The translations under genes and the position numbers were made by a program. Of a DNA stretch of 64,000 bases, positions 10,261-20,042 are shown one piece after another. The DNA is taken from assembly GCF_013363755.1 (NCBI RefSeq), contig NZ_CP054840.1:3155501-3219500 (forward strand). Reading direction: 5' to 3'. Source of the stretch: Comamonas antarctica (GTDB lineage Bacteria; Pseudomonadota; Gammaproteobacteria; Burkholderiales; Burkholderiaceae_C). Below the pieces are notes generated by a model. It saw only the letters and a program-made list of their open reading frames with translations. It searched no databases and was not told the DNA's origin. Within the stretch, counting starts at the first letter, position 1. Each line of letters opens with the position of its first letter.

Positions 10261-10879
10261 TGCCCGTCTGGTTTTCCAGCAAGGGCTTGACCCGTGCGGA
10301 GATCGCCTCGCGGGCGCGAAAGATGCGCGAACGCACCGTGCCGATCGGACACTCCATGGCCGCGGCAATCTCCTCATAGCTCAAGCCCTCGATCTCGCGC
10401 AGCGTGACCGCCTGGCGCAATTCCTCGGGCAAGGCCTGCATTGCGGCATTGACCGCCTGGGCGATTTCCTGTGCCGCCAGCACCGTTTCCGGTGTCTCGT
10501 CCGTGGTTAGTTCTTGTCCCGGCGCAGAAGTTTCATCTTCATCGCTTTGGTTACGTAACGCCGAATCGGTGACCACCGGATTGCGCTTCATGTCGAGCAG
10601 CGCCTTCTTCGCGGTGTTGACCGCGATGCGGTAGAGCCAGGTATAGAACTGGGCCTCGCCGCGAAACTGGTGCAGCGCGCGGTAGGCGCGGATGAAGGTT
10701 TCCTGGGCAATGTCCTGCACCTGGTCGGTATCGCGCACCATGCGCGCGATCAGCCGTTCGATGCGGCGCTGGTACTTGATCACCAGCAGCTCGAAGGCAC
10801 GCTGGTCACCGGCATTTGTGCGCTCCACCAATTGGAGGTCGCTGTCGCTGGCGCTGGGAGGTGTCACGGAAGGCTTCAT
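10250..10879 (-). CDS. rpoE: RNA polymerase sigma factor RpoE (AlgU-like)
   Basis: ECF sigma factor for envelope stress genes. The 209-residue product has region 2 (AFELLVIKYQRRIERLIARM, then DTDQVQDIAQETFIRAYRAL) and region 4 (LPEELRQAVTLREIEGLSYE, then MECPIGTVRSRIFRAREA). The linker, about 25 residues, is acidic. ATG 10879 gives a normal family length; a 48-codon open extension upstream has no family resemblance. It is directly followed by rseA. The gene upstream encodes a small membrane protein, and fabF lies beyond that, as in other Burkholderiales. Confidence 0.95.
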   Translation of the reverse strand: MKPSVTPPSASDSDLQLVERTNAGDQRAFELLVIKYQRRIERLIARMVRDTDQVQDIAQETFIRAYRALHQFRGEAQFYTWLYRIAVNTAKKALLDMKRNPVVTDSALRNQSDEDETSAPGQELTTDETPETVLAAQEIAQAVNAAMQALPEELRQAVTLREIEGLSYEEIAAAMECPIGTVRSRIFRAREAISARVKPLLENQTGKRW

Positions 10880-10916
10880 GGAATCGTTCGGGGCGCGCCG
10901 CGCCGCTTTTGCGCCA

Positions 10917-11375
10917 TCAGGCGCTCGCGGCAGGCCGGGCGCGCCAATATACCGCACGCCGCAGATCTCCCCACAGCACCGGTGCGCTCGTACCCTGAAG
11001 CCAGAGCCAGTGCGGACGTCCACTCCCTGGCGCTATGCGCAGCAGCAGGAAACCCTGTCCGTCCCAGCAGACTTCGGGCGCGGCGCGCAACAGCACCGGC
11101 CCGCCCGCGAGGCCCGCATGCAACCACCATTCAAGTCCATCCCATTCGAGCCAGCCGCCGAGCCAGTGCCGCCAGCGCCACCAGGCGCTGCCCCCGGCCG
11201 CGAGCCACAGCGCCAGGCCCAGCAGCGCAGGCCAAGGCCCTGGCCCTGCTCCATGCAATGCCCACAGCAGCAGCCCCGCCGCCCCCATGGCCGCCAGCGC
11301 CACCAAGCCTGCGCCGACAGCCCAGGGAGGCCGTGCCAGCGCATAACGCAGGCGCGTGGGTGCGGTGCGCGTCAT
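10917..11375 (-). CDS. Small membrane protein of unknown function upstream of rpoE
   Basis: The product, 152 residues, was not recognised as a named family. It has two probable membrane segments near residues 18-41 (WAVGAGLVALAAMGAAGLLL) and 47-65, then a Trp-rich region and a C-terminal soluble part (VLWGDLRRAVYWRARP). Trp and Leu content is very high. The location between fabF and rpoE recalls the short YgfX-like or toxin-like hypothetical membrane genes often found there. It lies 37 bases before rpoE on the same strand and could be in its transcript. The start at ATG 11375 is the only good choice. Confidence 0.7.
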   Translation of the reverse strand: MTRTAPTRLRYALARPPWAVGAGLVALAAMGAAGLLLWALHGAGPGPWPALLGLALWLAAGGSAWWRWRHWLGGWLEWDGLEWWLHAGLAGGPVLLRAAPEVCWDGQGFLLLRIAPGSGRPHWLWLQGTSAPVLWGDLRRAVYWRARPAASA

Positions 11376-11391
11376 GGCCCATGCAGACCAT

Positions 11392-11437
11392 GAAAAAGGC
11401 GCCGTCTCACCGGCAGATTTGCGGGAGAGCGGCGCCT
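11392..11437 (-). terminator. Rho-independent terminator after fabF
   Basis: In the minus-strand direction AGGCGCCG-CTCTC pairs with GAGA-CGGCGCCT (arms about 11425-11437 and 11397-11408, one bulge) and is followed by TTTTT at 11396-11392. It lies 27 bases past the fabF stop and ends the fab transcript before the rpoE module. Confidence 0.8.
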
Positions 11438-11463
11438 GGGCATGGTGCGGCGGAGGAAAAGGG

Positions 11464-12708
11464 TCAGATCCGCTTGAAGATCAGCGAGCCGTTGGTCCCG
11501 CCGAAACCGAAGTTGTTCTTCAGCGCCACGTCGATCTTCATGTCCCGCGCGGTGTTCGCGCAGTAATCGAGATCGCATTCGGGATCCTGCGAGAAGATGT
11601 TGATCGTCGGCGGCACTTTCTGGTGGTGCAGCGCCAGCACGGTGAACACGCTCTCGATGCCGCCGGCGCCGCCCAGCAGGTGGCCGGTCATCGACTTGGT
11701 CGAGCTCACGACCGTCTTCTTCGCATGGTCGCCGAGCGCGGCCTTGATGGCATTCGTCTCGTTGAGGTCGCCCAGCGGCGTGGAAGTGCCATGGGCATTG
11801 AGGTAGTCCACCTGGTCGGCGTTCATCCCTGCATTGCGCAAAGCATTGAGCATGGCGCGGCGCGGGCCGTCCATGTTGGGTGCCGTCATGTGGCCGGCAT
11901 CGGCGCTCATGCCGAAGCCCGCCAGTTCGGCGTAAATCTTGGCACCGCGGGCCTTGGCGTGCTCGTACTCTTCGAGCACCAGCATGCCGGCGCCCTCGCC
12001 CAGCACAAAACCGTCACGGTCCTTGTCCCAGGGGCGCGACGCCGTCTTCGGGTCGTCATTGCGCGTGGAAAGCGCGCGCATGGCGGCAAAACCGCCGACG
12101 CCCAGAGGCGAGACTGTTGCTTCCGTGCCGCCGGCGATCACCACGTCGGCGTCGCCGTACTCGATCATGCGACCCGCTTCACCGATGCAATGCAGACCGG
12201 TGGTACATGCCGTGACCACCGCGAGGTTCGGCCCCTTGAAGCCAAACCGCATGGACACATGTCCGGCCACCATGTTGATGATGGACGCGGGCACGAAGAA
12301 CGGCGTGATGCGGCGCGGGCCGCGGTTGCTCAGTTCGATCTGGGTGTTCTCGATCAGCGGCAAGCCGCCAATACCCGAACCCACGACGCAGGCAATGCGC
12401 GTGGCCAGATCATCGGACAGGGCCTCGCCCGTAGGCAAGCCCGCATCCTGCACGGCTTGCGCCGCAGCCGCAATGCCATAGTGGATGAAGGTGTCCATCG
12501 CCCGCGCATCCTTTGCGCTGAGATAGGACTCCACATCAAACCCTTTGACCTCACCTGCGATCTTGCAGGCAAAGTTCGACGCGTCGAACTTGGTGATGAG
12601 GTCAATTCCGGACTGGCCGGCCAAAAGATTGGCCCAGGCATCCGCCACCGTGTTACCTACGGGGCTGATGCAACCCAGGCCGGTCACGACAACGCGACGA
12701 CGGCTCAT
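11464..12708 (-). CDS. fabF: Beta-ketoacyl-ACP synthase II
   Basis: Elongating condensing enzyme of type II fatty acid synthesis; adds malonyl-ACP units to acyl-ACP. The 414 residues include nucleophile Cys168 ([10 protein letters not shown]), His306 ([11 protein letters not shown]), Lys338 and His343 ([13 protein letters not shown]), the full KAS II catalytic set. The N-terminus [18 protein letters not shown] is canonical. It is separated from acpP by 43 bases and followed by a strong terminator, so it is the last gene of the plsX-fab cluster. Confidence 0.97.
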   Translation of the reverse strand: MSRRRVVVTGLGCISPVGNTVADAWANLLAGQSGIDLITKFDASNFACKIAGEVKGFDVESYLSAKDARAMDTFIHYGIAAAAQAVQDAGLPTGEALSDDLATRIACVVGSGIGGLPLIENTQIELSNRGPRRITPFFVPASIINMVAGHVSMRFGFKGPNLAVVTACTTGLHCIGEAGRMIEYGDADVVIAGGTEATVSPLGVGGFAAMRALSTRNDDPKTASRPWDKDRDGFVLGEGAGMLVLEEYEHAKARGAKIYAELAGFGMSADAGHMTAPNMDGPRRAMLNALRNAGMNADQVDYLNAHGTSTPLGDLNETNAIKAALGDHAKKTVVSSTKSMTGHLLGGAGGIESVFTVLALHHQKVPPTINIFSQDPECDLDYCANTARDMKIDVALKNNFGFGGTNGSLIFKRI

Positions 12709-12751
12709 GCGTAAAACTTTCTCTACTTGACGCGCAGGGCGCGCAGGCCTA

Positions 12752-13027
<276 letters not shown>

Positions 13028-13092
13028 CTAGCTGTTCAGGGCAAAACCCCTGCACAACCTGCCGCCCGGATATACGGCATGACTCTTGACAA

Positions 13093-13836
13093 TTACATGT
13101 ACATGCCACCGTTGACATGCAATTCCTGGCCTGTGACATAGCCCGCACCCGTGGATGCGAGGTAGGCCACCGCGTGTGCGATGTCGGACGGCTGGCCCAG
13201 TTGCCCCAGGGCAATCTGCGATTGCAGCGCCTGGCGCTGCTCCTGCGGCAGCTGCGCGGTCATGTCGGTTTCAATGAAACCAGGGGCCACGCAGTTGACG
13301 GTGATGCCGCGGCTGCCGAGCTCGCGCGCCAGGGCGCGCGTCATGCCGGCAACACCCGCCTTGGCGGCAGCGTAGTTGGCCTGGCCCGGGTTGCCCGATG
13401 CGCCGACCACGCTGGTGATCGAAATGATACGGCCAAAGCGCTGCTTCATCATCGGACGAATGGCGGCGCGGCTCACGCGAAAGACCGCCTTGAGATTGGT
13501 GTCGATCACCGCATCCCAGTCGTCGTCCTTCATGCGCATGGCCAGCTGGTCGCGCGTGATGCCGGCGTTGTTGACCAGCACGTGCAGGCCGCCCTGGGTC
13601 TTGACGATGTTCTCGACCAGCGCCTCGACGGCCGCGCCGTCGGTGACGTTCAGATTGACGCCGCGGCAGCCGGGAAAGGCTGCCAGGGCTTCGCCAATGC
13701 GCTCGGCGCCGCTGTCGGAGGTGGCCGTGCCGACCACCTGGAAGCCGCGGCTGGCGAGTTCGAGCGCAATGGCGGCACCGATGCCGCGCGTGGCGCCGGT
13801 CACCAGGGCCACTTGGGGTTTGGAGGATTCAGTCAT
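13093..13836 (-). CDS. fabG: 3-oxoacyl-ACP reductase FabG
   Basis: NADPH-dependent short-chain dehydrogenase reducing 3-oxoacyl-ACP to 3-hydroxyacyl-ACP. The protein has 247 residues: cofactor loop TGATRGIG (13-20), NNAG (89-92), Asn114, and the catalytic Ser142, Tyr155 and Lys159 (YAAAK). ATG 13836 is selected because it overlaps the fabD stop by four bases and yields the family length. The 52-codon upstream extension lies inside fabD. Confidence 0.96.
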   Translation of the reverse strand: MTESSKPQVALVTGATRGIGAAIALELASRGFQVVGTATSDSGAERIGEALAAFPGCRGVNLNVTDGAAVEALVENIVKTQGGLHVLVNNAGITRDQLAMRMKDDDWDAVIDTNLKAVFRVSRAAIRPMMKQRFGRIISITSVVGASGNPGQANYAAAKAGVAGMTRALARELGSRGITVNCVAPGFIETDMTAQLPQEQRQALQSQIALGQLGQPSDIAHAVAYLASTGAGYVTGQELHVNGGMYM

Positions 13837-14777
13837 GCGATCAGTTCTTTCACTTCGGCCAGCGTGGCCGGGTCGTAGAGGGCTGCGCCCACGAGTTCGG
13901 CATCGATGCGGCGCGTCAGGCCTGCCAGCACCTTGCCCGGGCCGCATTCGATGAGATGGGTGATGCCGCGGGCCTTCATGGCCTGCACGCATTCGACCCA
14001 GCGCACCGGACCGAACGCCTGGCGGTACAGCGCCTCGCGGATGGCATCGGGCTCGGTCTGCACCGTGACGTCGATGTTGTTGATGACCGGGATCTGCGGC
14101 GCGGCCAGCGCGATCTGCGCCAGTGCGGCGCGCAGTTTCTCGGCGGCGGGCTTCATCAGGCTCGAATGGAACGGCGCCGACACCGGCAGCGGCAGCGCGC
14201 GCTTGGCGCCCGCGGCCTTGAGGGCTTCACAGGCCTTTTCGACAGCCAGCTTGCTGCCGGCAATGACGGTCTGTGCGGGATCGTTGAAATTCACCGCCTC
14301 GACGGTTTCGGCGCCGCCCAGGCTTGCCGTGACTTCAGCGCAACCGGCCGTCACCGCGTCGGCATTCATGCCCAGGATGGCCGCCATCGCGCCCGTGCCC
14401 ACCGGCACGGCTTCCTGCATGGCCTGCGCACGCAGGCGTACCAGCGGTGCGGCCTGGGCCAGCGTCAGCACGCCCGCGGCAACCAGCGCCGAGTACTCGC
14501 CCAGCGAATGGCCGGCCAGCGCTGCGGGCGTTGCGCCGCCTTCGGCACGCCAGACACGCCATGCGGCCACGCCCGCGACCAGCATCACCGGCTGGGTGTT
14601 GGTGGTCAGCGCCAGCGCTTCCTTCGGGCCTTCGTGGATCAGCCGCCCGACATTCTCGCCGAGCGCTTCGGAGGCTTCGGCCAGGGTCTCGACGACCACC
14701 GGATGGTCTTGCCAGGCGTCCAGCATGCCCACGGATTGCGAGCCTTGGCCGGGAAAGACAAATGCAAATTTCTTCAT
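13833..14777 (-). CDS. fabD: Malonyl-CoA:ACP transacylase FabD
   Basis: Loads malonyl groups onto ACP for fatty acid synthesis. The 314-residue protein starts MKKFAFVFPGQGSQSVGM and has nucleophile Ser91 in GHSLGE, an Arg in the substrate position (RLRAQAM) and His204 in VSAPFHSSLM. Its stop overlaps the fabG start (ATGA). It lies 49 bases downstream of fabH. Confidence 0.97.
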   Translation of the reverse strand: MKKFAFVFPGQGSQSVGMLDAWQDHPVVVETLAEASEALGENVGRLIHEGPKEALALTTNTQPVMLVAGVAAWRVWRAEGGATPAALAGHSLGEYSALVAAGVLTLAQAAPLVRLRAQAMQEAVPVGTGAMAAILGMNADAVTAGCAEVTASLGGAETVEAVNFNDPAQTVIAGSKLAVEKACEALKAAGAKRALPLPVSAPFHSSLMKPAAEKLRAALAQIALAAPQIPVINNIDVTVQTEPDAIREALYRQAFGPVRWVECVQAMKARGITHLIECGPGKVLAGLTRRIDAELVGAALYDPATLAEVKELIA

Positions 14778-14826
14778 GCGGTCTTCTTTTAGTTTTTTCG
14801 AAAAAGGCGGTCAGGGCCGCCCGTGG

Positions 14827-15804
14827 TCACAGCTTGAGCAGCACCGCGCCCCAGGTGAAGCCCCCGCCCACCCCTTCCAGCAGCAGGTTCTGGCCGGGCT
14901 TGATCTGGCCGGAGCGCACGCCATGGTCGAGCGCCAGCGGAATCGATGCCGCCGAGGTGTTGCCATGCTGATCGACGGTGACGATGACCTTCTCCATCGG
15001 CAGCTTGAGCTTCCTGGCGGTGCTCTGCATGATGCGGATGTTGGCCTGGTGCGGAATCAGCCAGTCGATGTCGGCCTCGGTCATGCCGGCCTTGTCCAGG
15101 GTGGCGCGCGCGGCCTTCTCGAGCACGCCCACCGCCAGCTTGAACACCGCCTGCCCGTCCATCTTCAGCACCGGGTCGCCAATGATCTTGCCGCCCGACA
15201 CATTGCCCGGCACGCACAGGATGTCGCTGTGCTTGCCGTCGGCATGCAGATCGCTGGCCAGGATGCCGGGCTGGTCGGACGCTTCGAGCACCACCGCGCC
15301 CGCACCGTCGCCAAACAGCACGCAGGTCGTGCGGTCGTTGAAATCGAGGATGCGGCTGAACACCTCGGCGCCGATCACCAGCGCGCACTTGGCCGCGCCG
15401 GTCTGGATCAGCGCATCGGCCACGGTCAGCGCGTAGACGAAGCCGCTGCACACCGCCTGCACGTCGAATGCCGGGCAGCCGCTGGCGCCGAGCTTGTGCT
15501 GCAGGATCGCGGCGCTCGACGGGAAAACCATGTCGGGCGTGGACGTGGCAACGATGATCAGGTCCACTTCGTCGGCCGTGCGGCCTGCGGCTTCAAGCGC
15601 CTTGCGCGCGGCTTCGAGGCCCAGGTCGCTGCTGGTGACATCGGGTGCGGCAAAGTGCCGCGCGCGGATGCCGGTGCGCTCGACGATCCACTCGTCCGAA
15701 GTCTCAATGCCGCGCGTGGCCAGATCGGCCTGGATGTCCTGATTGGTCACGCGCCGGGGTGGCAGATAGCTTCCGGTGCCGGTGATGCGGGAATAGATTC
15801 TCAT
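14827..15804 (-). CDS. fabH: Beta-ketoacyl-ACP synthase III FabH
   Basis: Starts fatty acid synthesis by condensing acetyl-CoA with malonyl-ACP. In 325 residues it has the catalytic Cys119 (AVCSGFVYA), His252 (IPHQANIRI) and Asn282 (HGNTSAAS), a complete KAS III triad. Compare the divergent ketosynthase at 20969-22903, which keeps Cys, His and Asn but lacks the HQAN motif. It lies 12 bases after plsX and is probably cotranscribed with it. Confidence 0.97.
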   Translation of the reverse strand: MRIYSRITGTGSYLPPRRVTNQDIQADLATRGIETSDEWIVERTGIRARHFAAPDVTSSDLGLEAARKALEAAGRTADEVDLIIVATSTPDMVFPSSAAILQHKLGASGCPAFDVQAVCSGFVYALTVADALIQTGAAKCALVIGAEVFSRILDFNDRTTCVLFGDGAGAVVLEASDQPGILASDLHADGKHSDILCVPGNVSGGKIIGDPVLKMDGQAVFKLAVGVLEKAARATLDKAGMTEADIDWLIPHQANIRIMQSTARKLKLPMEKVIVTVDQHGNTSAASIPLALDHGVRSGQIKPGQNLLLEGVGGGFTWGAVLLKL

Positions 15805-15816
15805 CTTTTTAAAGGC

Positions 15817-16863
15817 TCAAGACGCCGACAGGGGAGCAGCCGCAATGGCAGGCGTGGCGTCCAGCAAGGGCGCGGCACGGGCAATCCGGGAACGGACGCG
15901 GTCGAGCAAGTTATTGCAGGCCGCATCATACGCCCGGCTCAGCGCGTACTCGAAAGCAATCGCATCCGCGGAACCATGGCTCTTGAACACCAGGCCGCGC
16001 AGGCCCAGCAACGCCGCGCCGTTGTAGCGCCGGTGATCCATGCGCTTCATCAGCGCCGACAGCACCGGGTAGGCGATGACGGCGGCGAGCTTGGTCAGCA
16101 GGTTGCGCTTGAACTCCTGCTTGAGGCCGTTGCTGATCATCGAAGCCACGCCCTCGCTGGTCTTGAGCGCGACATTGCCGACGAAACCGTCGCAGACCAC
16201 GATATCGACCGTGCCCTTGAAGATGTCATTGCCTTCGACGTTGCCGAAGAAGTTGATCTCCCCGGCCTGGCCCGCCGTGCGCAGCAATTCGCCGCTGCGC
16301 TTGATGATGTCGCTGCCCTTGATGGCTTCCTCGCCGATGTTGAGCAGGCCGACCGACGCCTTGGAGCCTTCGTCAAGCACCGACACCAGCGCCGTGCCCA
16401 TGAACGCGAACTGCAGCAGGTGTTCGGCCGTGCAGTCGACGTTGGCACCCAGGTCGAGCACGGTGGTCGCGCGGCCCAGGCCGTTGGGCAGCTGCGCGGC
16501 AATCGCGGGACGGTCGATGCCGTCGAGGGTCTTGAGCACGTAGCGCGCAATGGCCATCAGCGCGCCGGTGTTGCCGGCCGAGACGGCGGCGGCGGCAGCG
16601 CCGGCCTTGACCTGCTCGATGGCCACGCGCATGGACGAGTCTTTCTTGCGCCGCAGTGCGACTTCGACCGGGTCGTCCATGCCCACGACTTCGGAAGCCG
16701 CGACCAGGGTGACGCGTTCATGCTGGAAGGATTCCAGGCTCTCGGTCTTGCCGACGAGCAAAAGGTGCGCCTTGGGATGTTTGTCGAGAAACTGACGGCA
16801 CGCCGCGAGCGTGACGCGGGGGCCATGATCGCCCCCCATGCAGTCAACAGCCAGTGTGATCAT
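15817..16863 (-). CDS. plsX: Phosphate acyltransferase PlsX
   Basis: Converts acyl-ACP to acyl-phosphate, which PlsY uses to acylate glycerol 3-phosphate, so it links fatty acid and phospholipid synthesis. The 348-residue protein starts [15 protein letters not shown], the family hallmark, and contains SAGNTGALM and [14 protein letters not shown]. It is placed between rpmF and fabH as in most proteobacteria. Confidence 0.96.
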   Translation of the reverse strand: MITLAVDCMGGDHGPRVTLAACRQFLDKHPKAHLLLVGKTESLESFQHERVTLVAASEVVGMDDPVEVALRRKKDSSMRVAIEQVKAGAAAAAVSAGNTGALMAIARYVLKTLDGIDRPAIAAQLPNGLGRATTVLDLGANVDCTAEHLLQFAFMGTALVSVLDEGSKASVGLLNIGEEAIKGSDIIKRSGELLRTAGQAGEINFFGNVEGNDIFKGTVDIVVCDGFVGNVALKTSEGVASMISNGLKQEFKRNLLTKLAAVIAYPVLSALMKRMDHRRYNGAALLGLRGLVFKSHGSADAIAFEYALSRAYDAACNNLLDRVRSRIARAAPLLDATPAIAAAPLSAS

Positions 16864-16914
16864 GGGCGACTTGCGGACCTCGAGCGAGGCCTTAAAGAAA
16901 AAATAACGCGTTCA

Positions 16915-16955
16915 AAAACACAAAAGCCCGCGCTACTTATTTTGTAGCCGCGGGC
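16915..16955 (-). terminator. Hairpin terminator between rpmF and plsX
   Basis: In the minus-strand direction GCCCGCGGCTAC pairs with GTAGCGCGGGC (arms 16944-16955 and 16926-16936, one bulge, 7-base A/T loop). It is followed by TTTTGTGTTTTTG. It lies 20 bases past the rpmF stop and probably reduces read-through from the highly expressed ribosomal gene into plsX. Confidence 0.7.
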
Positions 16956-16975
16956 CCTGTGGGAGCGGTCGAAGA

Positions 16976-17158
16976 TCAGGCTTCGGACTTGTTCTTCAGC
17001 ACCTGGCGGCCGCGGTAGACACCGGTGGGGCTGATGTGGTGACGCAGGTGGGTTTCACCCGTGGTCGGCTCGACAGCGATGCCGGGCACGTTCAGGGCGT
17101 TGTGCGAACGGTGCATGCCGCGCTTGGAGGGGGATTTCTTGTTTTGCTGAACAGCCAT
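16976..17158 (-). CDS. rpmF: 50S ribosomal protein L32
   Basis: The 60-residue basic protein starts [20 protein letters not shown] and contains [16 protein letters not shown]. It is the cysteine-free form of L32, as in E. coli, so it does not need zinc. An AGGAG ribosome-binding site lies just before the ATG. It is found between the DUF177 gene and plsX, the usual order. Confidence 0.97.
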   Translation of the reverse strand: MAVQQNKKSPSKRGMHRSHNALNVPGIAVEPTTGETHLRHHISPTGVYRGRQVLKNKSEA

Positions 17159-17269
17159 GGTGGCTCCTGAGTCTTGAAGGGGTTGGTAAAAAACGCGATC
17201 AGCCCATTGAAGACACGAGGGGATCTGCGAATAGCCGGCAATTATAACGCAATCACATCGGAAGGGGAA

Positions 17270-17821
17270 TTACTGCTTGGGCTTGGCGATGCGCAGGCTG
17301 GCCAGCGCGGCAAAAGGATTGGGCTTTTCGCTGGTGGCCTGGTTGAAATTCGCGTCGCTCGAGGCCAGCGGCACGGCATCGGGACAGACGTCGTGCATGG
17401 GCACCACGGGCAGCTCCATCAGCAGTTCGTCCTCGAGCAGCTCGCGCAGCGCGAACTCCTTGCTCAGAGCCAGCAGGTCCTCTTCGCTTTCGTCGTCCAG
17501 CGCCTCGGCCGTGGCTTCATCGGCAACGAAGCGGAAAGACCGGTCCACATCCAGGGGGATAGCCGCCAGCGTGAGGCAGCGCTGGCAGACCATGGGCAGG
17601 TCGAGTTCGGCCTGCAGGTGCAGCCAGACCTGGGGCGCGGCGCCGGTTTCGCTGCGCAGCTCGCCCTGGGCCGCCCAGCGGACATGGACATCATCGTGCG
17701 GGCCCTGGGCTTCCTGCGCCAGGCGTTTGAATTGCGAGAGCGGATCCTGGCCCTCGAGGTGCGCCTGCGCCTGCGCAAACGCCTTGATGTCGAGCCGGTC
17801 CGGGGAAAATTCCTTGGTCAT
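17270..17821 (-). CDS. yceD: DUF177 (YceD) family 23S rRNA accumulation protein
   Basis: DUF177 proteins are needed for normal 23S rRNA accumulation in plants and bacteria; the exact mechanism is unsettled. The 183-residue product has the conserved MVCQRCLTLAAIPLDVDRSF segment with a CxxC pair, an acidic middle (DDESEEDLLAL) and the ending LLEDELLMELPVVPMHD. Start ATG 17821 is chosen by family length; the frame stays open far upstream through the divergent gene. Only 26 bases separate it from the oppositely oriented yceF, so the two promoters must overlap each other or the coding ends. Confidence 0.88.
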   Translation of the reverse strand: MTKEFSPDRLDIKAFAQAQAHLEGQDPLSQFKRLAQEAQGPHDDVHVRWAAQGELRSETGAAPQVWLHLQAELDLPMVCQRCLTLAAIPLDVDRSFRFVADEATAEALDDESEEDLLALSKEFALRELLEDELLMELPVVPMHDVCPDAVPLASSDANFNQATSEKPNPFAALASLRIAKPKQ

Positions 17822-17847
17822 GGCGGCCAGTGTAAGAGAATCGGCGC

Positions 17848-18462
17848 ATGCTTGAATCCCCTGCCAATACGAACCCTTTGCGCCAGCGGGCCCTGATCCT
17901 GGGCTCGACCTCGCGCTACCGCCGCGAACTGCTGGCGCGCCTGGGCCTGCCCTTTGAAACGGCCGCGCCCGAAGTCGACGAGACACCGCTGCCCGATGAA
18001 GCGCCGCGCGCGCTGGCCCTGCGCCTGGCCGAAGCCAAGGCACGCGCCGTGGCCGCGCTGCACCCCGACGCCATCGTGATCGGCTCCGACCAGGTGGCCG
18101 ATCTCGCGGGCAAGCCGCTGGGCAAGCCGCTGACGCACGAGCGCGCGGTGCGCCAGCTGCAGGCCATGCGCGGCCAGACGGTGCTGTTCGAGACCGCGGT
18201 GAGCGTCGTATGCCAGGCCAGCGGGTTTGCGCAGACCGCGCTGGCCACGGTGGAAGTGCAGTTCCGCGACCTGGCCGACGACGAGATCGAGCGCTACCTG
18301 CGTGCCGAGCAGCCCTATGACTGCGCCGGCAGCGCAAAAAGCGAGGGCCTGGGCATCACGCTGCTGACGCAGATCCTCAATGACGATCCGACGGCGCTGA
18401 TCGGCCTGCCGCTGATCCGCACCGCCCAGCTGCTGCGCGCCGCGGGGCTGCAACTGCCATGA
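17848..18462 (+). CDS. yceF: Maf-like nucleotide pyrophosphatase, YceF type
   Basis: House-cleaning enzyme; the YceF subgroup hydrolyses 7-methyl-GTP. The 204-residue protein has the Maf loop GSTSRYRR (19-26), then AAPEVDETPLPDE, catalytic Asp81 in GSDQVADL, and CAGSAKSEGLGITL. These match the YceF subgroup rather than the dTTP-specific YhdE subgroup. Its stop overlaps the next gene by four bases (ATGA). Confidence 0.9.
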   Translation: MLESPANTNPLRQRALILGSTSRYRRELLARLGLPFETAAPEVDETPLPDEAPRALALRLAEAKARAVAALHPDAIVIGSDQVADLAGKPLGKPLTHERAVRQLQAMRGQTVLFETAVSVVCQASGFAQTALATVEVQFRDLADDEIERYLRAEQPYDCAGSAKSEGLGITLLTQILNDDPTALIGLPLIRTAQLLRAAGLQLP

Positions 18463-19247
18463 GCGGCGCCGCCAACACCGCGCGCGGCACGCTGTACCTC
18501 GTGCCCGCGCCGCTGGACTTCGGCTGCGACAGCCAGGCGCCGCTGGGCGATGTGCTGCCCGAGGCCACGCTGCGCCGCGCCGCCAGCCTCACGCACTGGA
18601 TCTGCGAGAACGCCAAGAGCACCCGCGGCTACCTGAACCGCATCGCACCCCTCCACCCGCTGGCCGCGCCGCTGCAGGCGCAGTCGATCGTCGAGCTGCC
18701 GCGCGAAGTGCACAAGAAAGGCGACCATGGCGACAAGGGCAGCGCGGTGTTCGACGCCAAGACCCTGCTCGCGCCGGCCTTGCAGGGCCACGACATCGGC
18801 CTGGTCAGCGAAGCCGGCATGCCGGCGATTGCCGACCCGGGCAGCTCCGTCGTGCGCGCCGCGCATGACCTGGGGCTGGCCGTGGTGCCGCTGGTCGGTC
18901 CGGTGTCGCTGCTGCTGACGCTGGCCGCGAGCGGCCTCAACGGCCAGAACTTCGCGTTTGTCGGCTATCTGCCCCAGGACGGCGCGGCGCGCGCCCAGCG
19001 CATCCGCGAACTCGAAGCCTTGGCGCTGCGCCAGGGCCAGACCCAGCTGTTCATCGAGACGCCCTACCGCAACCCGGCGCTGTGGCAGGCGCTGCTGCAG
19101 ACCTTGCAGCCCAACAGCCGGCTCGCGCTCGCCGCCGGCCTCACGCTGGCCACGGCGCGCATCGAGAGCCGGCTGGTGCGCGACTGGAAACAGCTGCCCG
19201 TCCCTGCCGACAACCGCACGCCGGTGGTGTTTGCGCTCGGACGCTGA
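18459..19247 (+). CDS. SAM-dependent methylase, RsmI/tetrapyrrole methylase family
   Basis: The 262-residue protein belongs to the tetrapyrrole-methylase fold family that includes RsmI, which 2'-O-methylates 16S rRNA C1402. It starts GTLYLVPAPLDFGC and contains SEAGMPAIADPGSSVVRAAH, LVGPVSLLLTLAASGL and FVGYLPQDGAAR, all RsmI-like. It is shorter and less canonical than true RsmI and lies in the maf-methylase position conserved in Burkholderiales, so it is probably a paralogue. It is coupled to yceF by a 4-base overlap. Confidence 0.85.
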   Translation: MSGAANTARGTLYLVPAPLDFGCDSQAPLGDVLPEATLRRAASLTHWICENAKSTRGYLNRIAPLHPLAAPLQAQSIVELPREVHKKGDHGDKGSAVFDAKTLLAPALQGHDIGLVSEAGMPAIADPGSSVVRAAHDLGLAVVPLVGPVSLLLTLAASGLNGQNFAFVGYLPQDGAARAQRIRELEALALRQGQTQLFIETPYRNPALWQALLQTLQPNSRLALAAGLTLATARIESRLVRDWKQLPVPADNRTPVVFALGR

Positions 19248-19307
19248 ACCGGAGCCCATCCCGCTATCATTGGCCGCGGTGGGATGCTTTCACCGGATGG
19301 AGCCTTG

Positions 19308-20042
19308 ATGGACACTGGGAGTTGGTTCGTCCAGCTCGATGCCTGGCAGGTCATGGCATTGGGTCTGGTCTTTTTCGGCAGCCTGTACTGCCTGGGCGGC
19401 TGGGGCATGACGGCGCTCACGCGCAGTCTCGCGCGGCGCGGCATCGGCCGGGTGCTCGATGCGCGCGCGCTCAAGCCCGACCAGTTGCGCCGCGAATGGC
19501 GCCAGTCGCTGCACTCGGTGCTGATCTTCGGCATTGGCATGGTCGTGCCCTGGGGATTGCTGCAATTGGGGTGGGCGCAGCTCGCGCCCAGCGCCAGCGC
19601 GGGCCGCATTGCGCTCGAGATCGCCGCGCTGCTGGTCTGGAACGATGTGCATTTCTGGCTCAACCACCGGCTGCTGCACACGCGCCGGCTGGTGCGCTTC
19701 CATGGCGACCACCACCGCTCGGTGGTCACGACGCCCTGGTCGACCTACAGCTTCCACCCGATCGAAGCCATCATGCTGGGCAATATCATCCTGCTGCCGA
19801 TGCTGGTGCATGACTTCTATTTCTGGTCGCTGGCCAGCGTGCCGGTGCTGAGCCTGCTGCTCAATGTGATCGGCCACGCCAACTACGACTTCTTCCCGCG
19901 CGTGTCCGACACCCACCCGCTGGCCGCGAGCCGGCGCCACCACCTGCACCACGCGCGCCCGGCCGGCAACTACGGCTTTGCGCTGGCTTTCATGGACCAG
20001 TTGATGCGCACCCGGGTCGAGTCCGCGCCGGGTCCGCGCTGA
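19308..20042 (+). CDS. Sterol desaturase/fatty acid hydroxylase family membrane enzyme
   Basis: Membrane diiron oxygenase of the sterol desaturase fold (SUR2/ERG3/carotene hydroxylase superfamily). The protein has 244 residues from ATG 19308, which has GGAG five bases upstream; an ATG at 19284 is less likely. The three His clusters are H120RLLH, H132GDHH and H211HLHH, with membrane segments near 14-34, 70-92, 102-115 and 160-190. The substrate, probably a lipid chain, is unknown. It is the first gene of a four-gene plus-strand cassette and ends exactly where the next gene begins. It comes 60 bases after the RsmI-like gene and could share its transcript. Confidence 0.88.
   Translation: MDTGSWFVQLDAWQVMALGLVFFGSLYCLGGWGMTALTRSLARRGIGRVLDARALKPDQLRREWRQSLHSVLIFGIGMVVPWGLLQLGWAQLAPSASAGRIALEIAALLVWNDVHFWLNHRLLHTRRLVRFHGDHHRSVVTTPWSTYSFHPIEAIMLGNIILLPMLVHDFYFWSLASVPVLSLLLNVIGHANYDFFPRVSDTHPLAASRRHHLHHARPAGNYGFALAFMDQLMRTRVESAPGPR

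Noticed and set aside
13906..16947. 1013-codon open frame antisense to fabD, fabH and plsX
   Set aside because: It crosses three well-identified genes and their gaps and has no family resemblance.
16976..17158. L32 lacking cysteines as an unusual zinc-free paralogue
   Set aside because: The cysteine-free form is the normal one in E. coli and many proteobacteria.
19248..19307. TATCAT hexamer at 19265-19270 as a promoter for the lipid cassette
   Set aside because: No acceptable -35 lies at a suitable distance, and the gene may be cotranscribed with the methylase; too weak to list.
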